This document shows, one piece after another, positions 1-9,200 of a stretch of 64,000 nt of DNA. Numbering within the stretch: position 1 is the first letter of the stretch; every line of letters starts with the position of its first letter. The translations under genes were made by a program, and so were the position numbers. The notes under the pieces were generated by a model. The model saw only the letters and a program-made list of their open reading frames with translations. It was not told the DNA's origin and did no database searches. The stretch comes from Catellatospora vulcania (lineage in GTDB: Bacteria > Actinomycetota > Actinomycetes > Mycobacteriales > Micromonosporaceae), in assembly GCF_009720385.1 (NCBI RefSeq), contig NZ_ML769302.1:778937-842936 (forward strand), read 5' to 3'.

Positions 1-714
1 CCCCGTCGCCGGGCCCGCCTGCGCCAGTGACGTGATCCGGGTCAGCTCCGCACCCTGCACATCCGAAGGCAGCGCGGCGATCAGCAGCAGCATCGTGCAG
101 TCCCGCCGCCGCGGCCGGGCCGTCGGACGACGCTGCGCCTCCGGCCGGCTCGGGCGTACCCAATGCTCGGCCTCCGCCAGCACGGCCTGCAACCCGGCCC
201 GGTCCGTGACCGGCGGCGGCATCAGGCCCGCATCGGCCAGCACCCCGAACGGCGCGAACAGCGCCCCGCCGACCGCGTCCACCGCCCGCACCACCAGCGT
301 GCCCGACGGCGCCGTCGCCAGCAGCCGCAACAGCACCGCCCGCAGCACCCCCGCCACCCGCGGGTCCCGCGAATCGGCGCTGAACGTGAGATGGCCCGTG
401 CCAAGCAGCGGCAACACCGCCGGGAACTGGGCATCCTCCTGCGGCGCCGCCGTGCCGACCCGGACGAACTCCGGCCGCCGCTGATCGCCCAGCGGCGTAC
501 CCGCCGGCACCTCGTCCAGCGCGACACCCAGCCAGCCCGGCGTCAGCCGCGCAGCGGCATCACGCAGCCGCTGCGCCAGCGCCTGCTGCTCGGCCAGATC
601 GGTGCGCGGCGGCGGCAGATAGGTGTCCAACGCGGACGCCGCCGCCTGAGCCACCGCCGAAGCATGCCGGTGCAGGCTCGCCGCCTGGTCGATCCGTGCG
701 TTCAATCCGGGCAC
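1..714 (-). CDS. FtsK/SpoIIIE-type ATPase, N-terminal part (truncated by window edge)
   Basis: Only the first 238 codons are visible; the frame stays open to base 1. The start is a GTG preceded by GGAGG seven bases upstream. The visible part is Ala/Leu/Arg-rich with a helical N-terminus, then a GTGHLTF segment and a stretch resembling the N-terminal region of the large FtsK/SpoIIIE-domain ATPases of Micromonosporaceae. The P-loop domains would lie beyond the window. Family members are hexameric DNA translocases or, in some branches, secretion motors; which applies cannot be decided from this part. Recognition rests on overall resemblance, not on a catalytic motif. Confidence 0.6.
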   Translation of the reverse strand, partial: MPGLNARIDQAASLHRHASAVAQAAASALDTYLPPPRTDLAEQQALAQRLRDAAARLTPGWLGVALDEVPAGTPLGDQRRPEFVRVGTAAPQEDAQFPAVLPLLGTGHLTFSADSRDPRVAGVLRAVLLRLLATAPSGTLVVRAVDAVGGALFAPFGVLADAGLMPPPVTDRAGLQAVLAEAEHWVRPSRPEAQRRPTARPRRRDCTMLLLIAALPSDVQGAELTRITSLAQAGPATG

Positions 715-831
715 GCCGACACCTCCGCTGCGTCCTCCCCGGGGGAGGGTAGCGCAGAGCGCCCGATACCTGTCGCAACTACGCGGAAGCAACCGCCGTG
801 TAAACCCGACAGTTCGACCGTCGATACCGGG

Positions 832-1107
832 CTATTCGTCCTTCGACAGGTAGTCGATGAAGCGCGCCCTGATCAGAGGCTCCTGGTCGCCGTAATCGTG
901 CCCGGTGAACTCCCGCCACAGCGACACCGAGTCGTCGACCGCGGAGCCGATGTCGGCGAGTTCCCGCTCCTCGGTGTCGGGGGAGGTGGGCAGGTGCTTG
1001 AACAGGTCCCAGAAGAAGCCGAGGTCAAGCTTCTCGCGCGCCTTGGTGAAGGCGCGCTCACGCAGCTCCTCGGTGGGCAGGGCATCCAGTTCGGCGAAAT
1101 CGGTCAC
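832..1107 (-). CDS. Small conserved protein of unknown function (91 aa)
   Basis: A short acidic, soluble protein (MTDFAELDALPTEEL at the N-terminus, ending LIRARFIDYLSKDE) with no signal peptide or membrane segment. I do not recognise a catalytic motif; it looks like a short conserved helical protein found in Micromonosporaceae. The GTG start is supported by a TACGCT hexamer ending six bases upstream (1114-1119) with no Shine-Dalgarno, so the mRNA is probably leaderless. It is a single gene, followed downstream by the FtsK-type gene on the same strand. Confidence 0.7.
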   Translation of the reverse strand: MTDFAELDALPTEELRERAFTKAREKLDLGFFWDLFKHLPTSPDTEERELADIGSAVDDSVSLWREFTGHDYGDQEPLIRARFIDYLSKDE

Positions 1108-1113
1108 CCGACC

Positions 1114-1119
1114 AGCGTA
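1114..1119 (-). promoter_or_regulatory. -10 element of a leaderless promoter
   Basis: TACGCT on the minus strand, separated by exactly six bases from the GTG of the 91-aa gene. The spacing places the transcription start on the start codon. Confidence 0.55.
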
Positions 1120-1196
1120 CGGGGTGATCCCGTGAGCGGCTTCCCAGTGGGAAGCTGTCCGCCCGTCGCGATCTCGTGCCGGGAGGGGGAGCAGGT

Positions 1197-1202
1197 TATC
1201 GT
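1197..1202 (+). promoter_or_regulatory. -10 element of a leaderless promoter
   Basis: TATCGT six bases upstream of the GTG at 1209. No Shine-Dalgarno lies at a usable distance, so this hexamer decides the start of the small membrane protein. Confidence 0.5.
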
Positions 1203-1208
1203 CATCGC

Positions 1209-1370
1209 GTGTATGAGACCCCGCCGCCGAAGCGGCCGTCGCCCCTGCTCGGCCTGGTGAAGAAGCCGATGATGCTCGCCATCGCCGGCGCGGCCGTGGC
1301 CCTGCTGCTGGTCATCTTCTGCTGCTGTGGGCTGTGGCTGTTCGGGAACCTCAACACCGGGTCGGTTTGA
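1209..1370 (+). CDS. Small single-pass membrane protein (53 aa)
   Basis: A Pro-rich cytoplasmic head (VYETPPPKRPSPLLG) is followed by one hydrophobic helix with a CCC motif near its end and a short tail. There is no known domain. A longer reading from a GTG at 1176 is possible, but then the purine-rich AGGGGGAG would lie inside the gene. The TATCGT-N6-GTG arrangement favours 1209. The gene is divergent from the 91-aa gene and shares with it a promoter region of about 100 bp. It is too short for firm annotation. Confidence 0.5.
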   Translation: MYETPPPKRPSPLLGLVKKPMMLAIAGAAVALLLVIFCCCGLWLFGNLNTGSV

Positions 1371-1651
1371 CGTCGGGTCGTCCACACAGGATCGCACACC
1401 CTGTGCGGAGGGTGTCCGCTCAGCTACGCTGCCCAAGGCATGCTGATGTACGTCGCTCACCTGTGAGGGTGAGCATGGCGGACAAGTCGATGCTGCAGCC
1501 AGCAGTGGACCTGGCCGAGGTGCGGTAGGACGCAGGTGACCTGAGCACTTGTGCCGATGGCGTGCTGGCTGCGCTAGTGCAGTGCAGTTCGCGCGTGGGA
1601 TCTACTTCCTAAGGCGATCGACCATAGACATGACGACGCGAGAATGAGGGC
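1371..1651. other. Gene-free spacer, AT-richer than its surroundings
   Basis: No convincing gene. The spacer contains a 7-bp hairpin (GCTCACC at 1455-1461 pairing with GGTGAGC at 1468-1474) and a possible promoter for the next gene (GAGAAT six bases before the ATG at 1652). Base composition falls compared with the flanking genes and stays lower through about 6290. Confidence 0.4.
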
Positions 1652-2149
1652 ATGGTGCGATCGGCGAAGTGGCGAAAGATCTTCCTTGTCCTGGCGATTG
1701 TCGTGGCGGTCGCCGGAACCGGCGGTGTGATAGCCGCCGTTGTGAGCTACAACGAAGCCACCAAGATTGACCGCAGCAATCCCAAGGTCGTGCTTGACGA
1801 ATACCTGCGAGCAGCACTGATTGAGAAAGACAAGGTGGGCGTCGACCTTCACACCTGCGACGATCCCGTAGGCCTGGCGCCCATCGGGTCGCTACGTGAG
1901 GAGTTTGATCGGCGAGAGAGGGATTTTGGCGTAGTCGTGCTCGTGACTTGGGGTGCCATGACCGGCGAAACCAGCGGAAAGGATTCGGCGGTGACGACGA
2001 CGTTGACGATCTCAGGTCGCAAGGATGGCGCAGTCATCAGCAAGCGCAGCGAGACCTGGCGGTTCACCCTTGTGGAGTCGGATGGTTGGAGAGTGTGCGC
2101 CGCTCGGCAGATGCCGGAGCCCGCACCGTCAGCTACGGCTTCGCCCTGA
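1652..2149 (+). CDS. Membrane-anchored NTF2-like protein, unknown function (165 aa)
   Basis: A basic N-terminus (MVRSAKWRK) is followed by one transmembrane helix at about residues 9-31. The extracytoplasmic domain has a VVLDEYLRAAL helix and beta strands ending WRFTLVESDGWRVC, the pattern of small NTF2-like domains such as VirB8/TcpC periplasmic domains. The protein ends in a short Ala/Pro/Ser tail. It converges on the last gene of the type IV-like operon with a single base between the stop codons. It may be an accessory to that system, but it lies on the opposite strand. Codon use is less GC-biased than the chromosomal average. Confidence 0.65.
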   Translation: MVRSAKWRKIFLVLAIVVAVAGTGGVIAAVVSYNEATKIDRSNPKVVLDEYLRAALIEKDKVGVDLHTCDDPVGLAPIGSLREEFDRRERDFGVVVLVTWGAMTGETSGKDSAVTTTLTISGRKDGAVISKRSETWRFTLVESDGWRVCAARQMPEPAPSATASP

Positions 2150-2150
2150 G

Positions 2151-2765
2151 CTACTCGATCCAGAGTTCGGCAATCGGCACAGCCCTGGTTGCGGGTGCTT
2201 GCCCAGTAGCAGCCCACCGATACCACTCGTGTTCAAGCGCTACCCGAACCTGCGCATTGCCCTCAGGCCCGGAGTGAGCTTCGGTGACTGCGCGCAGGCC
2301 GCGCTGCTCACCATCATTGCCAGTCTGAACAAGCCGCCGTCCGGTCAGCTGCCCAGGGGCTTGAGCGGCGATAACTTCTGCGGGAACCGCAACTCGGGTC
2401 GGCGGTGAATCCAACGAGACCAGTGTCAGGCTATCGGCGCTCGTCGCTCGCTCGGCCGACGTGCTGATGGTCTCGACCCACACTCGCTCAACTGGCACAA
2501 GTGCAGCGAAGACCTCTACTCGCTCGCGCTCCGCCCGGTACCACTCTGCCTCGGCGAGAACAGGAATCAGGCTCCGCGCGCCCTGGCGAATCATCGTGTC
2601 ACCGCGCAGTCCCGTACGCCATCCGTGGCCCGGTAGGCCGATCATTACTCGCGCGCCGCGTAGCACCCCACCGCTACTGATGACGGTCAGCGCGGGTACA
2701 GGCACGATGGGGGCGGGTGGCGTGCGCCACTCGGCAGCCCACGCTGCGAAGTCTGCCTCGGTCAT
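2151..2765 (-). CDS. Hypothetical cytoplasmic protein, last gene of the T4SS-like operon (204 aa)
   Basis: No signal peptide, membrane helix or recognised motif. The N-terminus is MTEADFAAWAAEWRTPP. The middle is rich in Val/Glu with an EWYRAERERVEVF helix, and a second EWYRWAATGQ occurs near the C-terminus. The ATG overlaps the stop of the upstream peptidase gene in an ATGA, so it is translationally coupled to the operon. It could be a chaperone, regulator or effector of the secretion-like system; nothing in the sequence chooses between these. Codon use is AT-richer than in the upstream ATPase gene. Confidence 0.65.
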   Translation of the reverse strand: MTEADFAAWAAEWRTPPAPIVPVPALTVISSGGVLRGARVMIGLPGHGWRTGLRGDTMIRQGARSLIPVLAEAEWYRAERERVEVFAALVPVERVWVETISTSAERATSADSLTLVSLDSPPTRVAVPAEVIAAQAPGQLTGRRLVQTGNDGEQRGLRAVTEAHSGPEGNAQVRVALEHEWYRWAATGQAPATRAVPIAELWIE

Positions 2766-3904
2766 GCCGAGTCGTTCCCCTTTCCGAGGGCAGCACCCTT
2801 ACTCGCCATGAAAGGCACCGGATCGATCGCGCCACGGTTGGACCGGTCGCCGTCGAGGTGCACCTGGAAGTGCAGGTGCGGTCCGCTGGAGTGGCCGCTG
2901 GTTCCCACATAGCCGATAACCTGGCCGGCACCGACTCGTTCGCCGACGCGGACGAGAGGCCTAGTCACCATGTGGCAGTAGCGGGTTATCACTTGCCCGG
3001 CGTGAAGAATGTCGACGAACCAGCCACAACCAGGCGTGGAAGGCGAACCGTCCCGGTCGCAATTGCCGACATCGCACTTGCTGACGATGACGACGCCTGC
3101 CGAAGCGGCCCGGATCGGTGTGTTGCGGGACGCGCCGAGGTCGACGCCGTTGTGACTAGGTCTTTCACGAGTGCGAAAGCCCGACCACACACCTGCCTTG
3201 ACAGGAGCCGTCCAGCCTGAGGCTGCGATCTGACCAAATTCGGCGCACTTTAGCTGGTTTCCTACTACAACAGCGCGAGCTGCGCCATCTGCTAGCTCAT
3301 TGACTATCCGTGTAGCAATTGGCTCATGCTTGGCATATGCATTCGGATAAGCGCTGATCTGTACCCGCTGTGCGGCGACGGTGAGCGGAAGGCTCTCCCA
3401 GCCCTTGACCTTGAGTAGCTTGTTGTAGAACTTCGTCGACGAGTAAACGGGATCCATGATTTGCGCAGGAGTGCCCCAGCCTTGGCTTGGTCGTTGTTGG
3501 AACAACCCCAGCGAATCGTGGTCGTTGTGATCGCCAAGGTGACCGTGGTTGGTGAGGCTGCTTTCCTGCATCGCTGTCGCAACCGCGATTACCCATCCTC
3601 GCGGCGGCACCTTGAGCTGCTGTCCGGTCTTGATGATGATGGCAGCGTTACGAATCTTGTCCTCGCTGTATGGGCCGATCCGTGGGAACTGCCCGGTAAC
3701 GCTGATAGTCTTGGCGCTACCGCAGCCGAGGGCGTTGGTAAGCGCGGAGTTGTTGGTGGCGAGATCGCCGAAAATGACGGCGGTAACGGCCCCACCACAG
3801 CACAGCAGCGCAAGGGCTGCTGTTGCGGCGACGATGATCCCGGGCCGAAGTAGCCGGCGCCCCTTCTCTCGCAGGGGGGCGTTGGGTAGAGGGAAGCCGC
3901 TCAT
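2762..3904 (-). CDS. VirB1-like bifunctional wall hydrolase: SLT-like plus M23 peptidase domain
   Basis: A 380-aa membrane-anchored enzyme. One transmembrane helix lies at about residues 22-45. A lysozyme/transglycosylase-like domain spans about 75-205, with candidate catalytic Glu114 in the AMQES motif followed by GLFQQRPSQGWG. An M23 metallopeptidase domain spans about 235-370, with zinc ligands His251 and Asp255 (HNGVD) and the HLH motif at 343-345. Such enzymes open peptidoglycan for Gram-positive conjugation machines (the VirB1 role). The start at 3904 is chosen because it overlaps the upstream stop as ATGA; an in-frame ATG 11 codons earlier would overlap the previous gene more deeply. 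Both active sites look complete. Confidence 0.88.
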   Translation of the reverse strand: MSGFPLPNAPLREKGRRLLRPGIIVAATAALALLCCGGAVTAVIFGDLATNNSALTNALGCGSAKTISVTGQFPRIGPYSEDKIRNAAIIIKTGQQLKVPPRGWVIAVATAMQESSLTNHGHLGDHNDHDSLGLFQQRPSQGWGTPAQIMDPVYSSTKFYNKLLKVKGWESLPLTVAAQRVQISAYPNAYAKHEPIATRIVNELADGAARAVVVGNQLKCAEFGQIAASGWTAPVKAGVWSGFRTRERPSHNGVDLGASRNTPIRAASAGVVIVSKCDVGNCDRDGSPSTPGCGWFVDILHAGQVITRYCHMVTRPLVRVGERVGAGQVIGYVGTSGHSSGPHLHFQVHLDGDRSNRGAIDPVPFMASKGAALGKGNDSA

Positions 3905-4428
3905 ACCCGCTCCCAGTCGACGCCGTCCACCAGCCACCGGCCTTGGAAAGCCACGAGCCGCAGCCGCAGCAGGCCCGCATCGATGGGAATGACGACCTCT
4001 ACGAACGAGTCTGCGAGAGCTTCCATGCGGGCGGCACCGGTTATCCGGTCTGCCGGTACGCCTGCCGGGTCCACGCCATCAAGCTCCATGACGAGAGCCT
4101 CTGTGCTGTGGGGTCGCAAGGAGTCGAGCCAGGAAGTCGCACCGCGGTCATGCTTGATCCACTGCTGGGCGAACTTGGTTGCTACAGAAATGGCCTGCGG
4201 CCCGTCGCTTGCCTTCATCGGGCTGGGCGTCGGGTCGAGGTGCACCAGACCGTCGTCCCCCTCGTGCGGGTCGACCGCACTGGGTGCTGCAATCGGTGGT
4301 TGAACGGATGAAATCGCTGGTGGGGTGGGGTCGCCAAGTAGTTTGCCGAGGGCGACGATGACCGCGACCACGCCGGCCAGCCCGAGCGCCACCACGGTGC
4401 GGGGCCGTAGGGGAATCCGGGACAGCAT
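3901..4428 (-). CDS. VirB8/TcpC-like membrane protein (175 aa)
   Basis: A bitopic protein: short basic N-terminus, one transmembrane helix at about residues 11-28, a Pro-rich linker, then a domain of about 105 residues. That domain starts SVATKFAQQWIKHD and ends RLRLVAFQGRWLVDGVDWERV, a helix-then-strands pattern typical of NTF2-like VirB8/TcpC domains. The ATG lies two bases after the upstream stop, with GGAG inside the end of that gene. Placed between the polytopic VirB6-like protein and the wall hydrolase, it would be the assembly-core component. Assignment is by topology and context, not by a signature motif. Confidence 0.65.
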   Translation of the reverse strand: MLSRIPLRPRTVVALGLAGVVAVIVALGKLLGDPTPPAISSVQPPIAAPSAVDPHEGDDGLVHLDPTPSPMKASDGPQAISVATKFAQQWIKHDRGATSWLDSLRPHSTEALVMELDGVDPAGVPADRITGAARMEALADSFVEVVIPIDAGLLRLRLVAFQGRWLVDGVDWERV

Positions 4429-4430
4429 GA

Positions 4431-6296
4431 CTAACTCCGTTCCGCCCACGTCTCGGAGCGGCGTTCAGCCCGCTGCGCTGGCTCAGCGGGCGGCTCCGTC
4501 CGTGCTTCCGCGCGAGTGGCTGCTTGATGCGGCACCGTGGCGGGCCTGTACACGGCGTAAGCCGGAGAAGATTCGGGTACGTCAGGCGAGCGCCACGTTT
4601 CAGTGCGGACCGGGTCGGCTCCGCCGCGTGCTTCGGCACGGACGACCGATGCAGGGTCCTCCGCGCTGACCGCGAGTTCCGGGCGCGCTTCCGGGACGGT
4701 CGTGCTGCTGGTGCTCCCTGGCGCAACCACGGTCGCTGGCATCCGCTCGTTCGAGGAGGACGCCGCGGGCGCGGACGGCCTAGCGGTGAGCAGCGATGTG
4801 CCGCTACTGCCGCCACCAAGCTGCGTGATCCGGCGGTATGGGCGGAGGAGAATCCAGCCTACGACGCCGCAGAGCAGCACCAGCGTGACCTGTAGCCATC
4901 CCGCCAAGGAGGCGGTGCTCATGATGAGGTCGACCGCGAAAAGGTAGACCGCAGCGCCGGTGCCGAAGATGAGCACGTTGAAAAGAGCCGCCAGCACGGA
5001 ATTCACAAGTCGGCGGAGGCCTGCGCTGGCAGGACGAAGCAGGCCGACCGTGCCCAGAGCCGGTGCCGCGATGACTGCCCAACGGATGATGAGGAACCCG
5101 AGCAGCACAAGCAGCGAAGCCACGATGTCGAATGCGGCGTAACAGAACGCAGAGAGGATCGCGACGAAGCCTGCGCCGATCCGTTCCATCCCCTTGGTCC
5201 CGCGAAGGTACTCGTAGGCCTCCGGGTCCTCGGTCTTTATCTGCTCGGCGACTTTCATCCAGTCGCTCTGCTTGGCGCGGATGATGCCGTCGCGGCGGCT
5301 GGAGTCGTCCTGGATCGCCGCAACGTCGTCCCAGCTCAGCGACTTTGCGCGGTAGAGGGCTGGTCCGTACTTCTTGGCCGTCTCGCTGTCGGCAGACCCG
5401 AGCACTCCACGGAGCCAGTTCCGGTACAAAAGCGCTTGCACAGCGGTGTCGCCCGCGCGGACAGCCGGTGGGCGCTTGTCCTCGCAAGCCCCTGGTGTCG
5501 CGTCGTCGCAAACCGTGGGTGCCTGGGCCCGCGGCCCGACGGCGTCGTGAACGACGCTGAGGACGCTGACCAGCGTGCTGTCGGCGGCCTTGGCCGACTG
5601 AACTGGCCAGCTCGCGATGGCCGTCACGCCGACCATGACCAGGATTGCCCAGCCGACAGTGGTCAGTGCCATCGACATCTGCGCTTGGCGGGAACGCCAC
5701 AGCAGGTAGACGCCGATCACCGCCAGCGTGATTACGCCGAACACGCTGAAGACCTGCTTGTAGAGCGCTGTAGTGGCGTTCTCCACGAGCGGGTCAGCCC
5801 AGCCCCACATCTCGTCCGGAGCCCAAGCACGTTCCCTGAGGGCGTTGGAGACGCCGACGATGCCAGCAGCGAGCATGAACTCGCCGTTGGCGATCGTGTT
5901 CTCCAGCTTGTAGTCCGGGTGCATGACGGTCTGGACGCAGTTGATGTCATACGTGGTGTAGTCGTACCCGGCATAGCCGTATTCGCTGTAGAGCAGGTAG
6001 CTACGGCCGTCGGCTCCCGTGGTCCACGTGGGCTTGCTGACGAACCAACCCCCGAGCCCCGAGTCTGGTGCCGCAGGATTAGGTGCGCTCACGCATTGCA
6101 CGCGCGCGGCGCTGACCTCCTGCAGCCGCTTGATGCACTCGTCGAGGCCGCGGGCCGTCCACTCCTCCAGTGAGCACAGCTTGTCCCCGGGCGCGACCGC
6201 CATAGCTGCGGGCGCCGCCGCCTGGACCGGCGCGCCGAACAGCGTCCCCAGCGCCAGCACCATGGTGGCCAGGACAGCGGAGGCGAGCCGCTTCAC
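4431..6296 (-). CDS. VirB6/TrbL-like polytopic membrane protein of the T4SS-like operon (621 aa)
   Basis: An N-terminal signal peptide (about residues 1-27, ending PVQAAAP) is followed by a Cys-containing extracellular region. Paired helices lie at about 190-235 and several more at about 375-495. The C-terminal 120 residues are Ser/Ala/Glu/Arg-rich and disordered. An exported N-terminus plus a central block of helices is the architecture of TrbL/VirB6-type channel proteins. The GTG start overlaps the stop of the VirB4-like gene as GTGA. Several Cys residues in the extracellular part could form disulfides. Base composition is AT-richer than in the ATPase gene just upstream. Confidence 0.75.
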   Translation of the reverse strand: MKRLASAVLATMVLALGTLFGAPVQAAAPAAMAVAPGDKLCSLEEWTARGLDECIKRLQEVSAARVQCVSAPNPAAPDSGLGGWFVSKPTWTTGADGRSYLLYSEYGYAGYDYTTYDINCVQTVMHPDYKLENTIANGEFMLAAGIVGVSNALRERAWAPDEMWGWADPLVENATTALYKQVFSVFGVITLAVIGVYLLWRSRQAQMSMALTTVGWAILVMVGVTAIASWPVQSAKAADSTLVSVLSVVHDAVGPRAQAPTVCDDATPGACEDKRPPAVRAGDTAVQALLYRNWLRGVLGSADSETAKKYGPALYRAKSLSWDDVAAIQDDSSRRDGIIRAKQSDWMKVAEQIKTEDPEAYEYLRGTKGMERIGAGFVAILSAFCYAAFDIVASLLVLLGFLIIRWAVIAAPALGTVGLLRPASAGLRRLVNSVLAALFNVLIFGTGAAVYLFAVDLIMSTASLAGWLQVTLVLLCGVVGWILLRPYRRITQLGGGSSGTSLLTARPSAPAASSSNERMPATVVAPGSTSSTTVPEARPELAVSAEDPASVVRAEARGGADPVRTETWRSPDVPESSPAYAVYRPATVPHQAATRAEARTEPPAEPAQRAERRSETWAERS

Positions 6297-9200
6297 CGCT
6301 TGCCTCCCTGGCCGGCCGCCTGCCCGGTCGGGGTGGTGTCGAGGGTCTCCAGCAGCCCCTGCACGTAGGACACGTCGACCCGTACCCGCTGCACCCGGCT
6401 GTCGACGTCACGCAGCACGAACTCGCGATACCCGAGCCGCCCCGCGCTGTTCGCGTCGGGTGCGGACAGCGAGGCGAGTACGGCTTCGTACCCGACGTCG
6501 GTCGGCACCCGCAGCAGCCGCAGCGCCTCGGAGGCGATCTCCGGGTCCTGGGCGATACGTCCGACGAACACGGTGGAGACGAGGTTCTGCACGTCGAGCC
6601 CGAGGATGTCCTTCGGGTTCTGCGACGCGACGAGCGCGGCGAGGTTCCACTTGCGGCTGTCTCGGGCAAGCCGGACCAGGAACGACCGCCCGGACCGCCA
6701 GCCTTCCATGAAGTGGGCCTCGTCGAGCCCGACGAGTTTGCGCTGGTGCATGTCGCCGGAGTAGCAGCGCCGGACGGCGAGCCGGTGCGCGGTGTGCAGC
6801 ATCGGCAGCGCGAGGGCTTCCTCAGCGGACCAGTACTCGCGCTCGATCTTGAGGTCGGGCAGGCGCAGCCCGGACATCGTGATGACGGTGAGCGCGGAGT
6901 CGGTGCTGAGCAGGTCGCCGGGCGGGCTGCCGAAGAACAGCAGCGCGAGCGGCATCTCGGCGGTGTCGAGCAGCAGGTTGGCCAGTTCCCGACCGGTGTC
7001 GTCGATGCCGGCTAGGCAGCGTACGACGTCGTCGAGGGTCGCCGTCTCCTCTGCGGGCACGGTGCGCACGGCGTGGCGCAGCAGCGTGGCGGTGGACGCC
7101 TCGCGGGCGACCTGCGGCGGCATGAGCATGGAGCAGATGTCCTGGACCAGCATGCGGCGTTCGGCGCGGGCGTTGCTGACGGAGATCTCGTATTCGCGGT
7201 CGCCGTCGGCGCCTGGGCCGAATTCGGTGCGCTGCGGGGTCGGGATCAGCGAGTACGGGGCGAGGGTGCCCTGTTCGCCGCCGGTCAGGTTGAGCACGCG
7301 GGAGTACGGCTTCAGCTCCGGCATGGAGGCGAGCCGGGCCAGCGGGCCGCTCGGGTCGAGCAGGGTGACCTGGACGCCGCGCCGGGCGTTGAGGTAGCCC
7401 ATGGCGCCGAGCAGGGTGGACTTGCCACCGCCGGGTTCGGCGACCATGACCGACAGGCCGGAGCGCTCGCGTACCTCCATGGGGAAGTGCGGGTCGAGGA
7501 AGACGGGGCGGCGGCAGGTGCCGGCGGTGCGCCCGAGCAGGTCGCCGCGGCGGTCGCCGACGACGGACGCGGCCTGGGGCAGCGCGGCGGCGAGCAGCCG
7601 GACCGGCATGCGGCGCAGGTAGCCGGTGTTGGCGACGGGTTCGCCTGGGATGAACTCGCGGGCGAGCTGGTCCTGCTGCTTGGGGTGCTGCAGCGAGACG
7701 CGCAGTTCGCGGCTGTAGGTGGCGACGACGGAGCGGGCCCGTTCGAGGCATTCCTCGCGGTCGGCGCCGCTGACGGCGATGCGGTGCCAGCCGTGCGCGC
7801 GGGCGGAGTCGACGGGCAGGCCGGTGGTCATCTCGTCGCCCATGACGAGGGCGCGGCTGGCCAGGCGCTCCAGTTCGGGCGGGGCGTCCATGCCGTGCTC
7901 GAGGTAGTCGAGCTGCTGCGAGCGGATCATGCGCAGGCGGTGTTCGAGGTTGCGGAAGCTGTCGCCGGGTCCGAGGATGTCGACCCGCGACGACAGTTCC
8001 ATGGGCCAGGGCAGGCGCTCGTGGAAGTGCAGCCAGGGCTCGTGCCGCTCGGGGATGTCGAGGGGTTCCATGCGGCCGACGGTGAGCACGGCGACGTGCC
8101 GTTCCTCGCCGGTCATCCGGTTGACGAGCTTGACGGTGCTGCCGTACGGGGTGCGGTAGCGCTCGATGTGCTCGGTGAGGGCGAGCAGGTCGCCGGAGTC
8201 CCAGCGGCCGTGGCCGACCGAGCCGACCATGTTCGGCGGGCTCATGCCGAGCGCGACGGAGCGGTAGAGCAGCCATTCGAGTTCGGCGGCGGCGGCGCGC
8301 TGGCCACGCATGCCGAACGCGGCGAGCACCTCGTCGAACTGTTCGACCTGCTTGCCGAGTTTGCGGCGTTCGGAGTCGGCGGTGCCCTTGCCGAAGGCGC
8401 GCAGCAGCTTCTCGCTGAACGAGTCGCCGAGCGCGCGCCGGGCGAAGGTGACGCCGAGGTAGGTCTGGCCCTCGCTGTGGTTGATCTCGCGCAGGTGGCG
8501 CTGGGCGGCGACGAGGTGGTCGCCCCAGCCGGGTGCGCCGGGCACGGGCGGCAGCGGGCGGTGGGTGAGCTGGTCGAGCTGTGCGGCCCACTGGTCGGCC
8601 GGGAAGGGCCGGGTGGTGCGGCGCAGGTGCAGGCGGAACCCGGCGAGGCCGGCGTACTGCTCGCTGATGGCGGACAGCAGCGCCTCACGGTCGGCGTCGG
8701 GGCGGAACGCCCAGCGCACCTCGGGCAGCATGTACCACGCGGTGACCGCGTGGGGAGTGAACGTGAGGTGACCGGCGATCTCGGTGATCGCCAGTTCCTG
8801 GGCGGCGTCGCGGTCCTTCGCGGCCTTCGGCTGCGCGGGCGGCTTGACCTGCTTGCCGCGGCCCTTGGCCGGTTGCCGCTGGCCGCCGGCGGGCGGCGCG
8901 CTGCGGGGTGGGGCCTGCGGGGTGCCGCGCGGGGGCAGCGGACGGCTGCTCAGCGGCACGGTGCTGACCGGCACGGAGCTGACGGGCATCGCGCTGACCG
9001 GGCGGTTGCGCAGGTCCGGCTGGGGGCGCATGGGCACCCCGCTGACCGGTACGCCGCTGACGGGCGCGTTGCGCGGCACGCCGCTGACCGGGGCGTTGCG
9101 CGGGCGTCCGGGCTGCGCGCCGCGGCCTGGCGCGGCCTGGCGCGGATCGGGCTGCGTGCCGGGGTAGCCGCTCTGGTCGGGACGGTGCCCACCGGCGGTT

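Noticed and set aside
2165-2408. Plus-strand frames over the last T4SS-operon gene
   Set aside because: They have no ribosome site or promoter and lie fully inside the coupled minus-strand gene, whose start overlaps the upstream stop.
8935-9105. Tandem repeats as a possible CRISPR array
   Set aside because: Units are irregular in length, in frame with the protein, and without unique spacers of constant size.
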